Positions 20,601 through 33,219 of a DNA stretch of 64,000 bases are shown piece after piece. Origin of the DNA: Tretioscincus oriximinensis (Eukaryota; Chordata; Lepidosauria; Squamata; Gymnophthalmidae); NCBI GenBank assembly GCA_022410635.1, contig JAJVDF010000489.1, positions 454,453-518,452 on the forward strand, read 5' to 3'. Position numbers and translations under genes: made by a program. Below the pieces are notes generated by a model. It saw nothing but the letters and a program-made list of their open reading frames with translations, did not search any database and was not told where the DNA came from. Within the stretch, counting starts at the first letter, position 1. Each line of letters opens with the position of its first letter.

Positions 20601-23600
20601 TGGGGCCATGATTAGTTGCTGATTGGAAGCATTTATTGCTATACTATTACTAGGATATTTCCCTCCTCAGTTTCCCATCTCAGTGTGACTGACAGAAACA
20701 GTCACTTTATATAANTACATTACATATGAAGGCGAGAATTTTATTCTCAGGAATAAAATGTCTAATTATCCCTGACTCCAAATCTATCCTTTTAAGAATG
20801 TCTGATTGTGTATTTGAACTGATGCTATTTTGGCAGCATAGATATATACCAGACTTATGTAGGCAGAGGATTGGTCTTGGTGGGTCACAGACTCCCTTGA
20901 AACCAGATTTTGTCCTTCTGGTTCACTTGTTTTTAAATGACAGTCATGCATGTGGATCATGTGAACTCTTTTTCATAACGCATTTAAAGGACTGACTAGT
21001 TCGTCTTCAGAGGAGCAGATATTATGTAAATGCAGTAGTCTTGTAAGGGATATAATTTTTTTCACTTCATAAAATAGTACAGCCTAAAATATAACAAAGC
21101 AATTCCTAACTAGAATTGGCAGAGTTCAGGTCCACTGGAAACTGTGCCTTCAATCCTAAAAGGTTTCTATAATTTCACTATTATGATATGTTTCTCACAC
21201 ATCTTTTGTCCAAAGGGCAAAAACAAAATTCAATACTTAAAACAGTACTTGTAATAATAGTGTGGGGAACATTGGTTCAGATATACTTTGAGAGAACCAT
21301 GCTCTATCTTCAAGTGAGTGCTTTTTAAAGCAATTACAAGTGCTTTAAGTAAACACATAGTCCTTAATACTGGATTCAAGTATCCAGTTCCCATCTTTGG
21401 ATGGGAACTGAAAACAAAAAATAAAAGGAGAAACAAATTTTGAAAACAAACCTGCTTAAGTGGAAATATGGAAGGAGATCTCTTTATAAATTATTTCATC
21501 CTTACAGTTATCTACCTTAACAGAACACTTTGAAATATATGCAGCTAGTCCTGAATTATTTTTGCAAGTTCCAAATTGTTTTGTTAAACTGTTTTCTGCA
21601 AAGACTTTGATAAAGGTTAACATATGCAAAAGAACAAGGATTGCATGCTTGGAGACACTTTCAAGAATACTTCTCTTGCTCGTCCTTCACATTTGGATGG
21701 CTTCTGCTAGTCTGAACACACTGAACACATGTTCTTGTACCATTCAAAGGCCCATGAGAACTAAGAGTTGATTGAAAGCTCTTAAGTTCTACAGAAGTGG
21801 GTGGCCAAAGTACAGAAGTTGAACAGCTGCTCTAAGCCCACTGATGTTTGTTGTTTATAAATTATTTTGCACGCCGTCTGGAACAAAAGTGCTGCTGCTC
21901 TCATTTTTCATGGAAGCAGTTGCCAAAATGTAGAACCTAAGAAACACATATTAAAGAATGCTCAGTCTTTTGTGAACTTTATTCAGTATCTTTGACTTGA
22001 ATTCACATATTGAATTTTTAGANTCTTTAATGGCTTTTTTAATGCAGTTCAAACCAATGGAGACCAAAAGGAAAATACAGCCATCTATATATAGTGCTTA
22101 GAGACACTTCTTTTAAACTTCTATAGCTTGCCCTATTTGAGGTGAAGCAGAGAAATAGGGTTCGCTATGTTAGATTGGTTGTGTCCTATTTTAGTCTTCT
22201 GTTGTTTTATGCGAATATCAGTGTTTGTGTACCAAGGCAGAGGCCTATGATATATTATTTTGGAGCATCAGCAANTAACCATTTGCACTATTCCCTAGAT
22301 AGTTTCATTAAGAGGATAATGAAATTAGTGCAGCAAAATTTCCTATTTCCATTTTGGACACAGTATCTGACAGCACTGAAAAATGTTCCTGGAGTTAATT
22401 CTTTCTTCTTTTATTCTTACAGCATTGGTGCCAAAACCACAAATTAAGCTAATCTAAATAATTGATAACATCAAAAATTAGCCCAACATGTAATCTCTTG
22501 AACATTGCATCAAAAAAAGGATTCAAGTATCCAGGACTATTTCTTTGTGAGAAGGATCAACAGCTGGGTAGTTCTTGCTTGAGAAGGGCACATTGTAAGC
22601 CATAAATAGTGAGAATTAAGCAAGTAGGGAATAAACTGCCTTTCTCCAAAAAGGTCTGTGTTCCCTTACCACAGCTGGAGCTCACCCAACAAAATCTGAA
22701 TAGAGAAGGTCATGAATGCAGCCACTGATTTTATTGTGAGTAGAGCAGTATCCAAGGGCTAAGGGTGTGATAAATTTGACAATTGCTAGCCTATATTGGG
22801 TATAAAGGATTGTTGTAAAATCATTAGTAGAAAAGCTTAGTAATTTTAACAAGCCTGATTAGTACACTATACCTCTATGTTTTAAGTTGTAACATTTTCA
22901 GTATGGGTGAATGGTGCATGGAGCATATACAGAACTGTTTAAACAGAATCACTCAACAGAAGGAATAGCCTGTCTTTGCAGTTGTGGATTTAGATGGGAA
23001 CAAAATTGATATCAGAAGTTTAAAAAATGCAATTCTCAGAAGGCACATCTGCCATATATTTTCAGTATAAGAAATTAATTATAGTACATGAAACGATTAT
23101 AAGTATATACGGAATGAAGCTAGGAGAATATAATGAAACATTTCGGCTGCTATATAATCACCTTAGTATAAAACAATTAATATACAATATAGATATCTAA
23201 TAATCATCTAATACAGCTCCTTGTTGTTGCCTCTATACCCATCTTTCAGTAATAGTCCTTAACTGAGAGATTGTTCTGTATATACAACAATGGGAATAAA
23301 AGACTCACTGTAATTGTGGGGCAGGAAGAGTAAATGCCTTTACCTTTGGAAAGTATAATCAATAGTACTTTTCGTAGTACTTTTTTTGTGCTATAGTATG
23401 TCACTTTATTCTGGCCNTAGTGTACCACATTCCTCCATCTTTTGCAAGGCTCCATATGTCGATGTATCATTTCTTCTGACTGCAGATGTAATGGANTAAA
23501 AATATGTGAATCAACTAAAAAGAAATTCTGTGCAGTATAACACCACTAAGGACATTTTTGCAGAAGCAGCCATTCATGTGAGACAAATTCAACTTGCATT

Positions 23601-23894
23601 TTGGCAGTGAGTGTTGGAAAGACTGAATATTGTTGGAGTTTTTAATATGATCAGTATGCATGGATAATTTGCATGCAGGCAGAATGAATGTACAGTTGTA
23701 TCATTTTGCATGCAGTTTGAATTGCTGGAATAGACACTATAGGAAGATAAGAGAAGAATTTTGAGTATAATCTCTTTTCAATGTTCATTAAAAATATTTC
23801 CCTCACTTTCTGTCATATATTTAAAACAATAAGCATTAAACTTATAAGCATTAAGAAATGAAAAGATATTATGGTCATGTATTTAAAATACTGT
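17691..23894. other. Long unique-looking stretch without genes
   Basis: About 6.2 kb of AT-rich DNA. Open frames up to 113 codons (for example 18973-19314) show no protein family motif and several contain N bases. A possible L2-tail scrap (TTTGTGTACTACCCTACACA near 18610-18629) and a short GT run near 19430 are the only repeat-like items seen. It could be intron, intergenic DNA or contain conserved non-coding elements; the sequence alone does not tell. Confidence 0.45.
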
Positions 23895-24281
23895 GTTATT
23901 TATATTTTATCCCATCCTATATCCTAAGATTTCAGGGCAGATAATTACAGTAGAAGCAGAGTTAAAAAACATATTAAAACAGCTTAATGTGAAAGTGGAG
24001 GAAATATATTTCTTCAGTGAAATCCTAGGTTAAAGGTGTGTGTCTTCAGTTATTTCCTAGATGTATACAGTGAAGGAGTCTTGATGCACCAAGCAACCAC
24101 TGAGAGGGTTTCCCTTGCAGATCTCATGTCCCAGGCAGGTTGCTAAGGGAAAATGCATTCCTTTAAATATTTGGGCCTCAAGGCATTAAGGGTCTTACAG
24201 AATTAAGATGAACGCTTTGGATCTGTCGATAGCAAATTGACAGCCAATGCAGCTCTTTTAAAAACACCAGAATTTCACAAA
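23895..24281 (-). mobile_element. L2 LINE fragment, degraded
   Basis: Read on the plus strand, the reversed L2 3' end (TTATCCCATCCTATATCC, TTTCAGGGCAG) is followed by reversed coding blocks: CACCAAGCAACCACTGAGAGG, GGCATTAAGGGTCTTACAG and ACAGCCAATGCAGCTCTTTTA (family 'CTGGCAGCCAGTGCAGC', encoding ..LHWLPV.. in reverse). No open frame remains. Confidence 0.7.
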
Positions 24282-25309
24282 TACTTTCTCTGCACCCATC
24301 CACTATAACATACATCATATAATAAGGTTCTATTGTCTATCTACATAGTCTTACTGTCCTTTACCATCAGACACCAATAATTGCATATATTAGCTCCAGT
24401 CATGTGTAAATATTTAGAGATGCAAGCAATGGCAATAGGAACTCCCACTTTTCTTAAAAGGTATCATCAGTGAGATTCCCATTAGGAAGCCATTTCCATT
24501 TCCATGTACATAAAACATAAAATGGGAACAAAGAAGCATTGTCCCAACTGGAAAGGTTCTTAAGGAACCGCAAGAATCATGAATATGACATAGCTAGTTG
24601 TATTTCTGGTTTTCCTGCACAGAAACTGCAATATACAAAAATGTCTGTAATGTTCTGCAAGGGATTTTATTTGCCCTATGGAAAATGGCAACCTCCTAGC
24701 TAATCTACTTGTTTCAGTTAAGAAGTGGAAGCTTCTCTCTGCTGTAATGTTTTCAGTTTTTGCACTCTGCAAAGCTGCTGAAAAGGAACGGCCACCCAGT
24801 TCTCTGAAGGAGCAGCTGTAGCCCTCAGCAGGCCTCTCAATGGTCAGAGAGCAGCAGTGCATGTTGTCATTTATCTGCATTAAACATGGGTGGCCAAAAA
24901 TCTCTCCCTTTCTGGAGATGGCAGCTATTGTCCTTGCTCCAGCTTCACTATCTGAAATGCTTTTGTTTCGCTTCCTATTTCTGCTGATTCAAACACTTTT
25001 GAGAAACAAGGATTGCAGAACACACACCTGGCAGAAGGCCATTTCAATACAGTTTCGTTGTTCAAAAAACTTGTAAAGATGTATTTTCCCGCACCGTTGT
25101 TGAAATGTATTTCAGCAGAGAGTTGATTGAATTAATTTCTCACTTATTCATCAGGACAAAAATAATTTTTCACACTGTACTTTTTTTCAGAAATTTTGCT
25201 TTGTAGTTCTGTTGTGAATTATGTTGTGATGAAGGAGTACTTACACAGATTTCAGTTTATTTTAAGAAAATATCCACCCTTAGATGAGTTTAAAGAGAGA
25301 ACAGAGTTA
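24282..25309. other. No gene or clear repeat
   Basis: Unique-looking DNA. A 106-codon minus-strand frame (24560-24880) and an overlapping plus-strand frame (24840-25076) show no recognisable domain. Confidence 0.4.
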
Positions 25310-25439
25310 GGCTGCATCCACACATCCTTATTTATTCCACAATAAAGCACGGATATTCTGAAACCAACCAGTCTACACAATGCTTTATTATGGAATATCC
25401 AATTATAGTGGAATAAATAAGTGATGTGTGGATGCAGAC
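25310..25439. mobile_element. Harbinger-like MITE, 130 bp, TTA target duplication
   Basis: Terminal inverted repeats of about 30 bases: GGCTGCATCCACACATC at the left, and on the reverse strand at the right GTCTGCATCCACACATC. Both then continue into CTTATTTATTCCAC. The element is flanked by TTA at 25307-25309 and TTA at 25440-25442. A 3-bp TTA/TWA duplication is typical of PIF/Harbinger elements. There is no coding capacity, so it would depend on a transposase elsewhere. A related, interrupted copy lies at 45149-45412. Confidence 0.78.
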
Positions 25440-25442
25440 TTA

Positions 25443-27695
25443 TTTTGCTATTGCATATAACCCTCAGAGCTTAAAAACCCAGTCATGGATTCTAAATATG
25501 CATTCACATTTTATTAAACAGGGTATAGATTGTTTCATTTCATCCTTGATATCCAAAAAATGCTTACAGCTAGGAATGCCTCTATCTCCTGCTGTTCCTT
25601 TGCCTTATGAATAGTAACTGAAAATGTACTGTAATTGAAGAAGCAAATCTTAGGTTTTGTATCTTGATAAAAGTTAAAACAATTTCTACTTGTTTGTTTT
25701 TACCATTGAATTCCTATAATAAGGCAATATTTTTTCTTCTGGTGAGCTTTACTTTTTTCAATAAAAAATTGTTTGAAGATATCAAAGGACTGAACATAGA
25801 TCAAGGCTTAAGATCAAGATCAAGCTTCGGCCACCACATATTTCCAAATTTATAGTTTCATGTTACGTCTTTCCATTGGTTAGATTCTATCTAAAAGTCC
25901 TTCCTAGATGAAAGGACAACTGTGGTGCTTGTGAATATGGTGTCTTGAGAAGTGATGTATTTGGTTCATCAGTTTGTTTTGTTTTTACATCCTTACTTCT
26001 TTTGCTTTCATGACCATTAACTGTATATGAGCATATTAATTCTGATCTGGAAGTGTATGTCAGAACTGCAGTTCATAATCAGTAGTGGTGCATCTAGAGA
26101 TCTTGAAATGCCGAAGTTATCTTTGTTTTGAAGCATTTATTGTTGAAGGCATTGAGTAAACATCTGATGATTGAAAGGGTGATGTTTTTAATCTATATTT
26201 TTAATTCCTCCTGCTTCTCCTTTCTACTCTTTTCATATTTGCTCTTGGGAATACTAGAGATGGTTGACAGGAACATAGCATTCATGTTGCAGACTACCCA
26301 CATGCTGCCCAGGNTGTTCTCCTTTCCCTTAACTTCTGTGGGCTACTTAAAAATGATCTATTTTCTGATCATTATATGCAACCTGAAAGCAGTGTGAACT
26401 TAGCTTGTCACAGGTATTCATAACACATGTACTATCCCCTCACCCAATCACGCCAAGGGNAGGCTGGTTCAGCTAGATCTCGACCAGAAGGCCTGATTTG
26501 CCATGTTCAATTCATTACATCTTAGGGTAAAAAAGCCTTTTGTTCTGTGAATGAATAGGATGTGAATGTCATGGACTAGTCTTCACAGGCNATGGGAATG
26601 ATCTCCAATGACACTTTCTGACACTTCCTTTTATACCTCTTCCGCCTCCTGTTCTCTCCTCTCCCTGCATCTTTAAAATGTTNATTCAGCTCATTCATAT
26701 CAATGTCTCAGTTTAAAACAAATTTTAAATACAAGATATCTGACGAGGATTGTGAAACAATCATTCATTTATGCCAGGAATGCTTGGTGAATGAGTAGGT
26801 TTTCAACAGATGTCTAAAAGATAATAGGTATACTGTGAGCAGTGATATAGGAAAACATGTATCAAGGGGTTTTGTGTGTCATGGAGTTTATGACTCTACC
26901 ATAGCAGAAAAATACAATATGTACATTCTTATTATTTTTTTCTTTCACTCATAAAACGTTCAGTATCAATTGCATGGACATATTGCAGAATATCTAGTAC
27001 TTTATTGAAAAACATTTTAAAAATTCATATGAGTTTATTATGTAAATCAATGTAAGTATATTAATTAAAGTTTCAATGATGGACATAAGTATATTTAGAG
27101 CTAGCCCTCAAAAGCATTGATGTGGATGTATTTTACATGTAGAAATTAAATCATACCTTTGCTTGTTATTTTATATTTAACACAATGGGTTTCCGCCTTC
27201 TTAAGAACTAGAAAGGTTGAAAGAAAAATCACAAACAAATATTTTCTTTGAATTATGTAAATTAGTGAAATTTTGAATAAATTAAGTTTTGTCTTATCAG
27301 AAAACAAGTAATGTTGTAATTCATCTTGGTTCAAATTAAAATCTTGACAGAGGTTCTAACATCAGAGATTTCTGTGGTAAACTGAAGACTGAAAATAAAT
27401 AAAGCTAAAAGTCAACATGTTGAGGGTATCAGCAAATAAGCTTGAAGATNAAAAAACAGGAAGAATAGAAGGACATGTAATATTTTATAGTGTTTAAAAA
27501 TATTTTTTTTATCTGTATAGAAGTCCTTAAAATAGACTTCCACTGAAATTATGTGATCAGGACAGAAAACATACTATTTTAAATAGCCTCATCTATTTCA
27601 TTGGAGGGTGCTTAAAAAGGGCTGATTTGGCTTGTCTTATTGAAAAGACAGGCAAACATCTTCAGATCAAGCAATAACAATAATTTGCTTGGTTC
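25443..27695. other. No gene or clear repeat
   Basis: AT-rich unique-looking DNA with several N bases (26.3-26.7 kb). Plus-strand frames up to 89 codons are unrecognised. Confidence 0.45.
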
Positions 27696-27930
27696 ATTAT
27701 TTATTTATTTATTTATTTACTTACTTACCTTACTTACTTGCTTACTTACTTATAGCCCACCCTATATGTGAAGGCCTCAGAGCAGCNAACAGTAAAACAT
27801 CAATACAAAATTGACAAATNAAAACCAGAATAAAATAATACCTAAAAGTGGGAAGAAAAATGACATTTCTTCAGCCAAAGACAGGTGAAAGAGGTTAATT
27901 TTAGAGATATCTTCAAGATGCATTTAAGAT
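27696..27930 (-). mobile_element. L2 LINE 3' end with expanded tail microsatellite
   Basis: A reversed L2 3' terminus. The tail has become a TTTA/CTTA microsatellite (27696-27752). It is followed by TATAGCCCACCCTATATGTG, AGGCCTCAGAGCAGC, and then CAGCCAAAGACAGGTGAA and TCTTCAAGATGCATTTAAG, which is the reverse of the L2 stretch at 4548-4592. Confidence 0.8.
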
Positions 27931-29193
27931 ATATCAGATGTTTTCTTGTATTTGGAACATTTTAGACCTTTGTGTGCCATTTAGATGTACTAACCTGAAG
28001 AAGATGCCCAGAACATCCCATTTAACTGCATTGTACGGTAAAAGCTGAGAAGTATAATGGATTGTCTTGTATTTTTATATACTTTAACAAAAAATGGAAC
28101 TATCCTTGATGCCGTATATGGCTTTGTGGTATCCTTTCCATTGCCAACTTCATCAATCACAGTCACTTTGTGCCTTGTAAATTCCCTGTGACCTGTGGAG
28201 ATGGTTAGATGNTTTTTGTGCTTTACAGCAAGGAAATGAAACAATGGGATCATCTCATTGCTTACAAAAGGCAATCTTTATGCAGACAAGCCCTTATTTT
28301 ACCACTGCAGAGGCTATTAAATATTTATTGTAATAGACAATGGAAACTTCAAGATATTTTGGATCAAGTTGTTTCATACATCTTCCATTTTCCAGGTCAT
28401 TAAAATAACCAATAAGTGATTGACACATACCTCAGAAAAAGATGAGAATCATACAGCACAATATTTCTTAAGTATGTTTAGTAGAATCTATGTATTAACT
28501 CATACATGGAGAATTTGTAGCTGCTCTGAAAGCATTGGAAAAATAATACTAGATGTAACTTGTGGCACGTAAAAGCAGGACTCTACCATCTGGCAACTAA
28601 AAACTTATTCTTCCTCTGCAGGNGAAACCCTAAGTTGCTCCTCTTNGAAAATACCACACAATGCCATTTGNAGAGATACAAGCAAAGATGTGTATGAGTG
28701 CATGGTCCAATAGGAAAGTCTAGTTCTTACCCATGTTGAACCTAATCTTGGCAGTTAAAATTAAAACTTTGTATATGCTTAAAGACAATGTGGTCCACTG
28801 CATCTTTTGAAGTATTTGGCATGATGTTTTCTACTCTCTAATGCTCTCTCTATGCAAGGTTTTATTTGGATNTTGACTTGGTGGTTTGAATGTTTTGGAT
28901 AGGCAACATTGGCAGAATCTCCACCCCCAGCCCGACCCAGAGATTAGGCAATTTTGTTTCTAGCTCTTAAAGGAGTGGGAGTGCAACTCAAGGTTTGTGC
29001 ACAAAGAGCCAAGGAAAGGAAACAAAGAGATGGTCTTTCTCTGTTTAGGCAAATTAATCAGTAGAGAAACCCTTGATCCCTGCCCTTAGTCTTTCCATCT
29101 TGTATTGTAATACTTTGATAATGACATCCACATAGTCATTCAGATCTGTCAAATTCGCCCTGGCACTCTTCTCCCAATAGTCCTGTGTAAAAT
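27931..29193. other. No gene or clear repeat
   Basis: Unique-looking DNA. Frames are short and there are several N bases around 28.6 kb. Confidence 0.45.

Positions 29194-29230
<37 letters not shown>
29194..29230. repeat. (ATG)12 trinucleotide microsatellite
   Basis: Twelve uninterrupted ATG units. The poly-serine minus-strand frame across it (29054-29299) is the translation of this repeat and not a gene. Confidence 0.95.
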
Positions 29231-29231
<1 letters not shown>

Positions 29232-31784
29232 ATATGTGAAGCTAGTGCTATTATTTCTTCTTTTCTGTGAGTGTTCTGTATAGTGATACAGCTGTGCATT
29301 GAGACTGTCTAGAGTTTTGGACTATCTAGGACTGTTTACTGAGCAGCTGTAACACACTATATAATATACAGTTCCCTTTTTTGCACAATAAAAAAATCAA
29401 GTACTACTAGTATAAGTGTTTGTGTTGCTGTTGGGCTCTTCCAAGGCTGTGGCAACTCCCATCCCCAAGTACTTCATGGCTCAGCAGTTTATATTGTTTT
29501 CCCCCTATGTTTGGTCCAGTATTGTAGGACTAAAAATGGATTAAAAATATGTTTCACAATAGCACCCAAGTCTGTTTAGCAAATGTAATGCAAGGGATGT
29601 TTCTTAGCCAATATAACCCTTCCACTCAGCACAGTTCCTCTTACAATTCATGCTTTGCATGGTTGTGTCATTAAACTGCTTCTAAGATAATTTGGCAATT
29701 TCAGCATACTGTAATTTGAGGTGTGAAGATTTCCAGATGCAAATAATCCTATTGACATGGTGTGGGAAGGCAGGGGATAAAAGTATAGATAATTTTATAA
29801 TTTATAATACATGTGAAACGTGGTATAACAAACAAATTTGAAAGTCCCAGCGGGACACTCATAAGAGTAATGTTGGTTACAATGGGTTTTGTTATAACAA
29901 AATTTCATTGTGACAAATTCACCCGACCCCTTGATATTCATGGTAACAGGATTCCACCTACAACTACAAAACAACCTGGTAGATTTTTCTTTTCTCATTT
30001 AAATTTAGGTTTTACTTGCAATCAAAGAAAAATCCTATTTAGAATAATTTGCTCAGAGAGAGTGTTTATATTATGTGCACAGTGTGTCCAGCCCAAGATA
30101 ACATTTTGGAATTATGGAAAAGAATGAGAGAAGTGCAAAAATTCTGTGTGCCGTTAGATCCACATCACATGCATTCTTCTGATCACATATATCTACAAAG
30201 AAAATTATTCTAAGCAGTTCATGTCCCAAATGTATATTTCTTATATGGATGTTTATCACATATGTGTGAAATTTCACTTTCATGTCAGAGGAAAATGACA
30301 TCAAGTGAAAGCTAGTTTTGAAGCAGCTGGCAAAAAAGAATATACTTTCTGATTCTAAGCTGCCTATGCATGAAAAATTAGTTAAATTGCTAATGTGTTC
30401 TTGAAATCTGCTGAGTAATTGATCTTGATTCCACACAGGCTCTCTTTGGCCAGTGTTTACAGAGCATGATAATTTTAATGCAAAAACTGCATCACAACAG
30501 ATGAGAATACAAATGCGAGGGGGATTGTTTCACCTTTGCGAGATGTTCTACTGGTTTCACACTGAAAATCAACAACTAAATAGCAGAACTGTGGGCAGTT
30601 CTAGTAGGATGTTCATTGTTTGAATTGCCAATGACCCTTCAAGAACAGTCATGCACTGGCCTTTTCTCTTTTTTTATTCTCTTTTTTACTTCTTTCTTAA
30701 GAACTTTTGTTCTATAGTTCAAACAGAATTCTCTCTTGTTTCTTTATGGATTTGGCAGTGTTCTGCAAGAACAACTGGCAGCTGATAATTGGAGCAGCTC
30801 TGTTAATGCCTCAGAAGGGGGTTGATGCATGCTAGCCATCTGTCAATTGTAATGACAGTATTCTTCAGCCTTCTCTTTTTATTTCTTAGTATTTCATTTC
30901 TCAAACAGCAAAAGACAGTGGTTCTGTTTCCATGCTTTTTCCTCTCAACAGGATACATGTGTCTAAATTTCTGGTTCTTAAAAGAACTTTGCAGATGGTG
31001 GCTTCTACTGAAAATTTAGGTGTGTTCTGTTGTGTACCTTCCATCTGTTTTCATTAATAATTAAACTTTTGTTTTCATTTCATGACATGTTTGTTCTTTT
31101 GCCGACAGAGGTGGAAAACAGATTTGCTAAATGTAACTGGGAAAAATATACTGTAGAATTATGCTGTGAAGATGCTAAGCATTGTTTGACCTTAAGTGCA
31201 TGGTAACAATTGGCACAAAGACTAAGGTTTGGGATGAATCATAATTAGCTATGGAGTAAACATTTTCCCCCACAAAATACAAAACAGTTGCCATGAGTGT
31301 ACATTTTCAGTCTCTCTCCCTATTAGTTCTGGTTTCCCCCACTCCATTATATCACTGGCCACCCTCTCACCATGTCACCAGCTTTCTCTGTCACATTTTC
31401 AGTCTCCTCTTATTGCATTTGCAGGCATTCCCTTACATCCCCAGCCTCTCTCCATCATGTCTGTGGTTTCGTTATATGAATATTCCCACTTTATGATTTT
31501 TTTTCTGCTAGCAACATTTTTGTAAAAGATAGGAGGATGGCATGCTTTCTTGGCCTATTAGGTTTTCTTGGGTAGAAGGACTTAAGTCCTTCAAATTTGA
31601 ACAGATTTAAGTGNAATTCAGGTTTATAGACCTCTAAAAGTCTAGTCAAATAATAGAAATTATCTCACAAAAGAAATTTCTACTGCTAAGACTGTGCATC
31701 CTCCTCTTGATTCAAACTGAACCAATCTTGTCCACATAATTCTTCAACAAAATATAGAGATATGTGAAATATTTTATCTTGTAT
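29231..31784. other. No gene or clear repeat
   Basis: Unique-looking DNA. A pair of overlapping frames on opposite strands near 29.8-30.4 kb (104 and 121 codons) is unrecognised. The segment 31290-31440 is C/T-rich. Confidence 0.4.
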
Positions 31785-31875
31785 ATAAGAGGAGGTCTCC
31801 TGGATCATGCTGCAGCCCATCTTACACAGTGGCTCACCAATTGCCTCTGGGCATTCTGAGGGAGTTGAAGGCNAA
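31785..31875 (-). mobile_element. CR1-like 3' UTR fragment
   Basis: Reversed family 3' UTR: GCCCATCTTACACAGTGGC, TCACCAATTGCCTCTGGGCA and TTCTGAGGGAGTTGAAGGC. It lies back to back with the plus-strand copy starting at 31893, so the two are separate insertions. Confidence 0.7.
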
Positions 31876-31895
31876 ACCATCATCTGTAAATCACC

Positions 31896-32006
31896 CCAGG
31901 ATCTGTACTGGGACCTTTGCTTTTCAATATATTAATAAACGATCTGGATGCCAAGGTAAATAGTGAAGTAGCCAGGTTTGCTGATGACACTAAACAGCTC
32001 AGATAG
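31896..32006 (+). pseudogene. CR1-like RT fragment with FADD box
   Basis: Reads PGSVLGPLLFNILINDLDA and then VARFADDTKQLR before a TAG at 32004-32006. The catalytic motif C (FADD) is preserved at 31977-31988. The reading frame begins at the truncation and the premature stop separates it from the next fragment. Confidence 0.85.
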
Positions 32007-32046
32007 TGAAAACTGAAAATGATTGTAGGCACTCCAGACTGATCTG

Positions 32047-32442
32047 TTGAAATTGGGTGAGTGGGCATCAAAGTGGCAAATGCACTTCAACTTAAGCAAG
32101 TGCAAGGTCATGCATATTGGGGCAAAGAACCCAAAATACTCCTACCACCTGATGGGAACCAAGCTTTCTGTGACCGAGCAAGAAAAGGATCTTGGGGTGT
32201 TAGTGGAAAATTCAATGAAGATATCAACCCAGTGTGCATCAGCAGCAAAAAAGGCAAATTCCATGTTGGGGATAATTAGGAAAGAAATCGAAAACAAATC
32301 AACAAATGTTGTTTTGCGTCTTTATAAATCTGTGGTGAGGCCACATTTGGAATACTGTGTTCAGTTCTGGTCACCACATCTCTACTGTGAAACTAAAGAA
32401 GGTGCAGAGAAGGGCAAGAATGATCAAGGGTTTGAGAGGTGA
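32047..32442 (+). pseudogene. CR1-like ORF2, post-RT region
   Basis: A 131-codon frame. It holds KLGEWASKWQMHFNLSKCK, VMHIGAKNPKYSYHLMGTKL, EKDLGVLVENSMKISTQC and VVRPHLEYCVQFWSPH, almost identical to the 16.1-17.0 kb copy. After 'WSPHLY' the frame shifts and the rest of the frame is spurious; the true continuation is in the frame ending at 32710. The RT catalytic box is not in this frame. Confidence 0.85.
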
Positions 32443-32710
32443 TCTGACTGAAGTATACAAAATCATATATGGAATGGATAGGGTAAATAGAGAAAAAATG
32501 TTTTCTCTATCACACAACACTAGGACTAGAGGGCACTCCTTGAAAATGATGCGTAGAAAAGTGATAACAAACAAAGGAAAGCATTTTTTTTCATCCAGAG
32601 AGTCCTCTGCCTGTGGAATTTATTTCCTGAAGAGATGGTGGCAGTTAACAGCTTGGATAGCTTCAACACTAGACAGATTTATAGACACCAAGGGTATAAA
32701 TGGGTACTAA
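32357..32710 (+). pseudogene. CR1-like ORF2, C-terminal tail
   Basis: Contains KVQRRARMIKGLRG, FSLSHNTRTRGHSLKMMRRK and RFIDTKGINGY, ending at the family's normal stop after INGY. An internal frame slip around 32600-32640 (FFSSRESSACGIYFLKRWW in place of FFTQRVIGLWNLLPEEVV) shows it is damaged. Confidence 0.85.
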
Positions 32711-32954
32711 GATGGATGTGTGGATGCTGCCTCCAGGATGGAACAACAGGCAATACTCCTGAAATATCATTTGCAGGGAGCCATTTTGCTTTCCTTTGTT
32801 CAGACAGCCCAGGTGCATCTGCTGGGCCTCTGTATGAGACAGAATGCTGGGCTAGATGGGCTCTGGCCCGATCCAGTATGGCTCTTCTTATGTTCTTAAA
32901 TGACTTTCAAAGGTATCTTGGCTTTATAATCTAAGTATCAGTTCCAGTAACCAG

Positions 32955-33172
32955 TGATACAGCTGTTTTCCATTAATTTATCTAACACTTTCTTGTAGCT
33001 ATCCAGAATGGTTGCTGAAATCACCCTTTTGGGCAGAGAGCTGAGTGTATGTGAAGACTGTGCATCTTATTTCTGTTTGAGAATGTCCAGAAGCAATTGA
33101 TGGACCACTGTGTGAGACAGAGTGGAAGACTAGATGGGCTGTGGCTGATCAACAGAGTTGTTCTTATGGCTA
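32955..33172. mobile_element. Further CR1-like 3' fragments
   Basis: Positions 33075-33172 read GAAGCAATTGATGGACCACT, TGTGTGAGACAGAGTGG, CTAGATGGGCTGTGGCTGAT and GTTGTTCTTATGG, the plus-strand family 3' UTR. Positions 32970-33020 (TTAATTTATCTAACACTTTC, TTGTAGCTATCCAGAATGG) resemble the reversed ORF2 tail. Confidence 0.55.
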
Positions 33173-33219
33173 CAGATGTANTTACAGCATTGGGATGAAA
33201 AGATAAGACCAAATGGACA

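Larger units (their letters stand above)
31893..32905 (+). mobile_element. CR1-like LINE, 5'-truncated, 1.0 kb
   Basis: A plus-strand copy of the same family as 15533-17046. It begins inside RT motif B (PGSVLGPLLFNILINDLD) and extends to the 3' end (GATCCAGTATGGCTCTTCTT then ATGTTCTTA). Several frame breaks divide the coding part. Together with the adjacent minus-strand tail it marks an insertion hot spot. Confidence 0.9.

Noticed and set aside
24560..25076. Divergent frames with a shared start region, possible bidirectional promoter
   Set aside because: Neither frame has a recognisable domain and no CpG-rich promoter signature is present.
27696..27752. Possible tandem array or CRISPR-like repeat
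   Set aside because: Simple TTTA/CTTA microsatellite on an L2 tail; no spacers.
29054..29299. Minus-strand frame with a long serine run
   Set aside because: Translation of the (ATG)12 microsatellite; the flanks have no coding features.
29813..30436. Overlapping frames of 104 and 121 codons on opposite strands
   Set aside because: No recognisable motif, no splice support, and ordinary length for chance frames in this composition.
31880..32071. Minus-strand frame with SANLATSLFT
   Set aside because: Antisense of the CR1-like FADD region; the same shadow occurs at 16532-16744.
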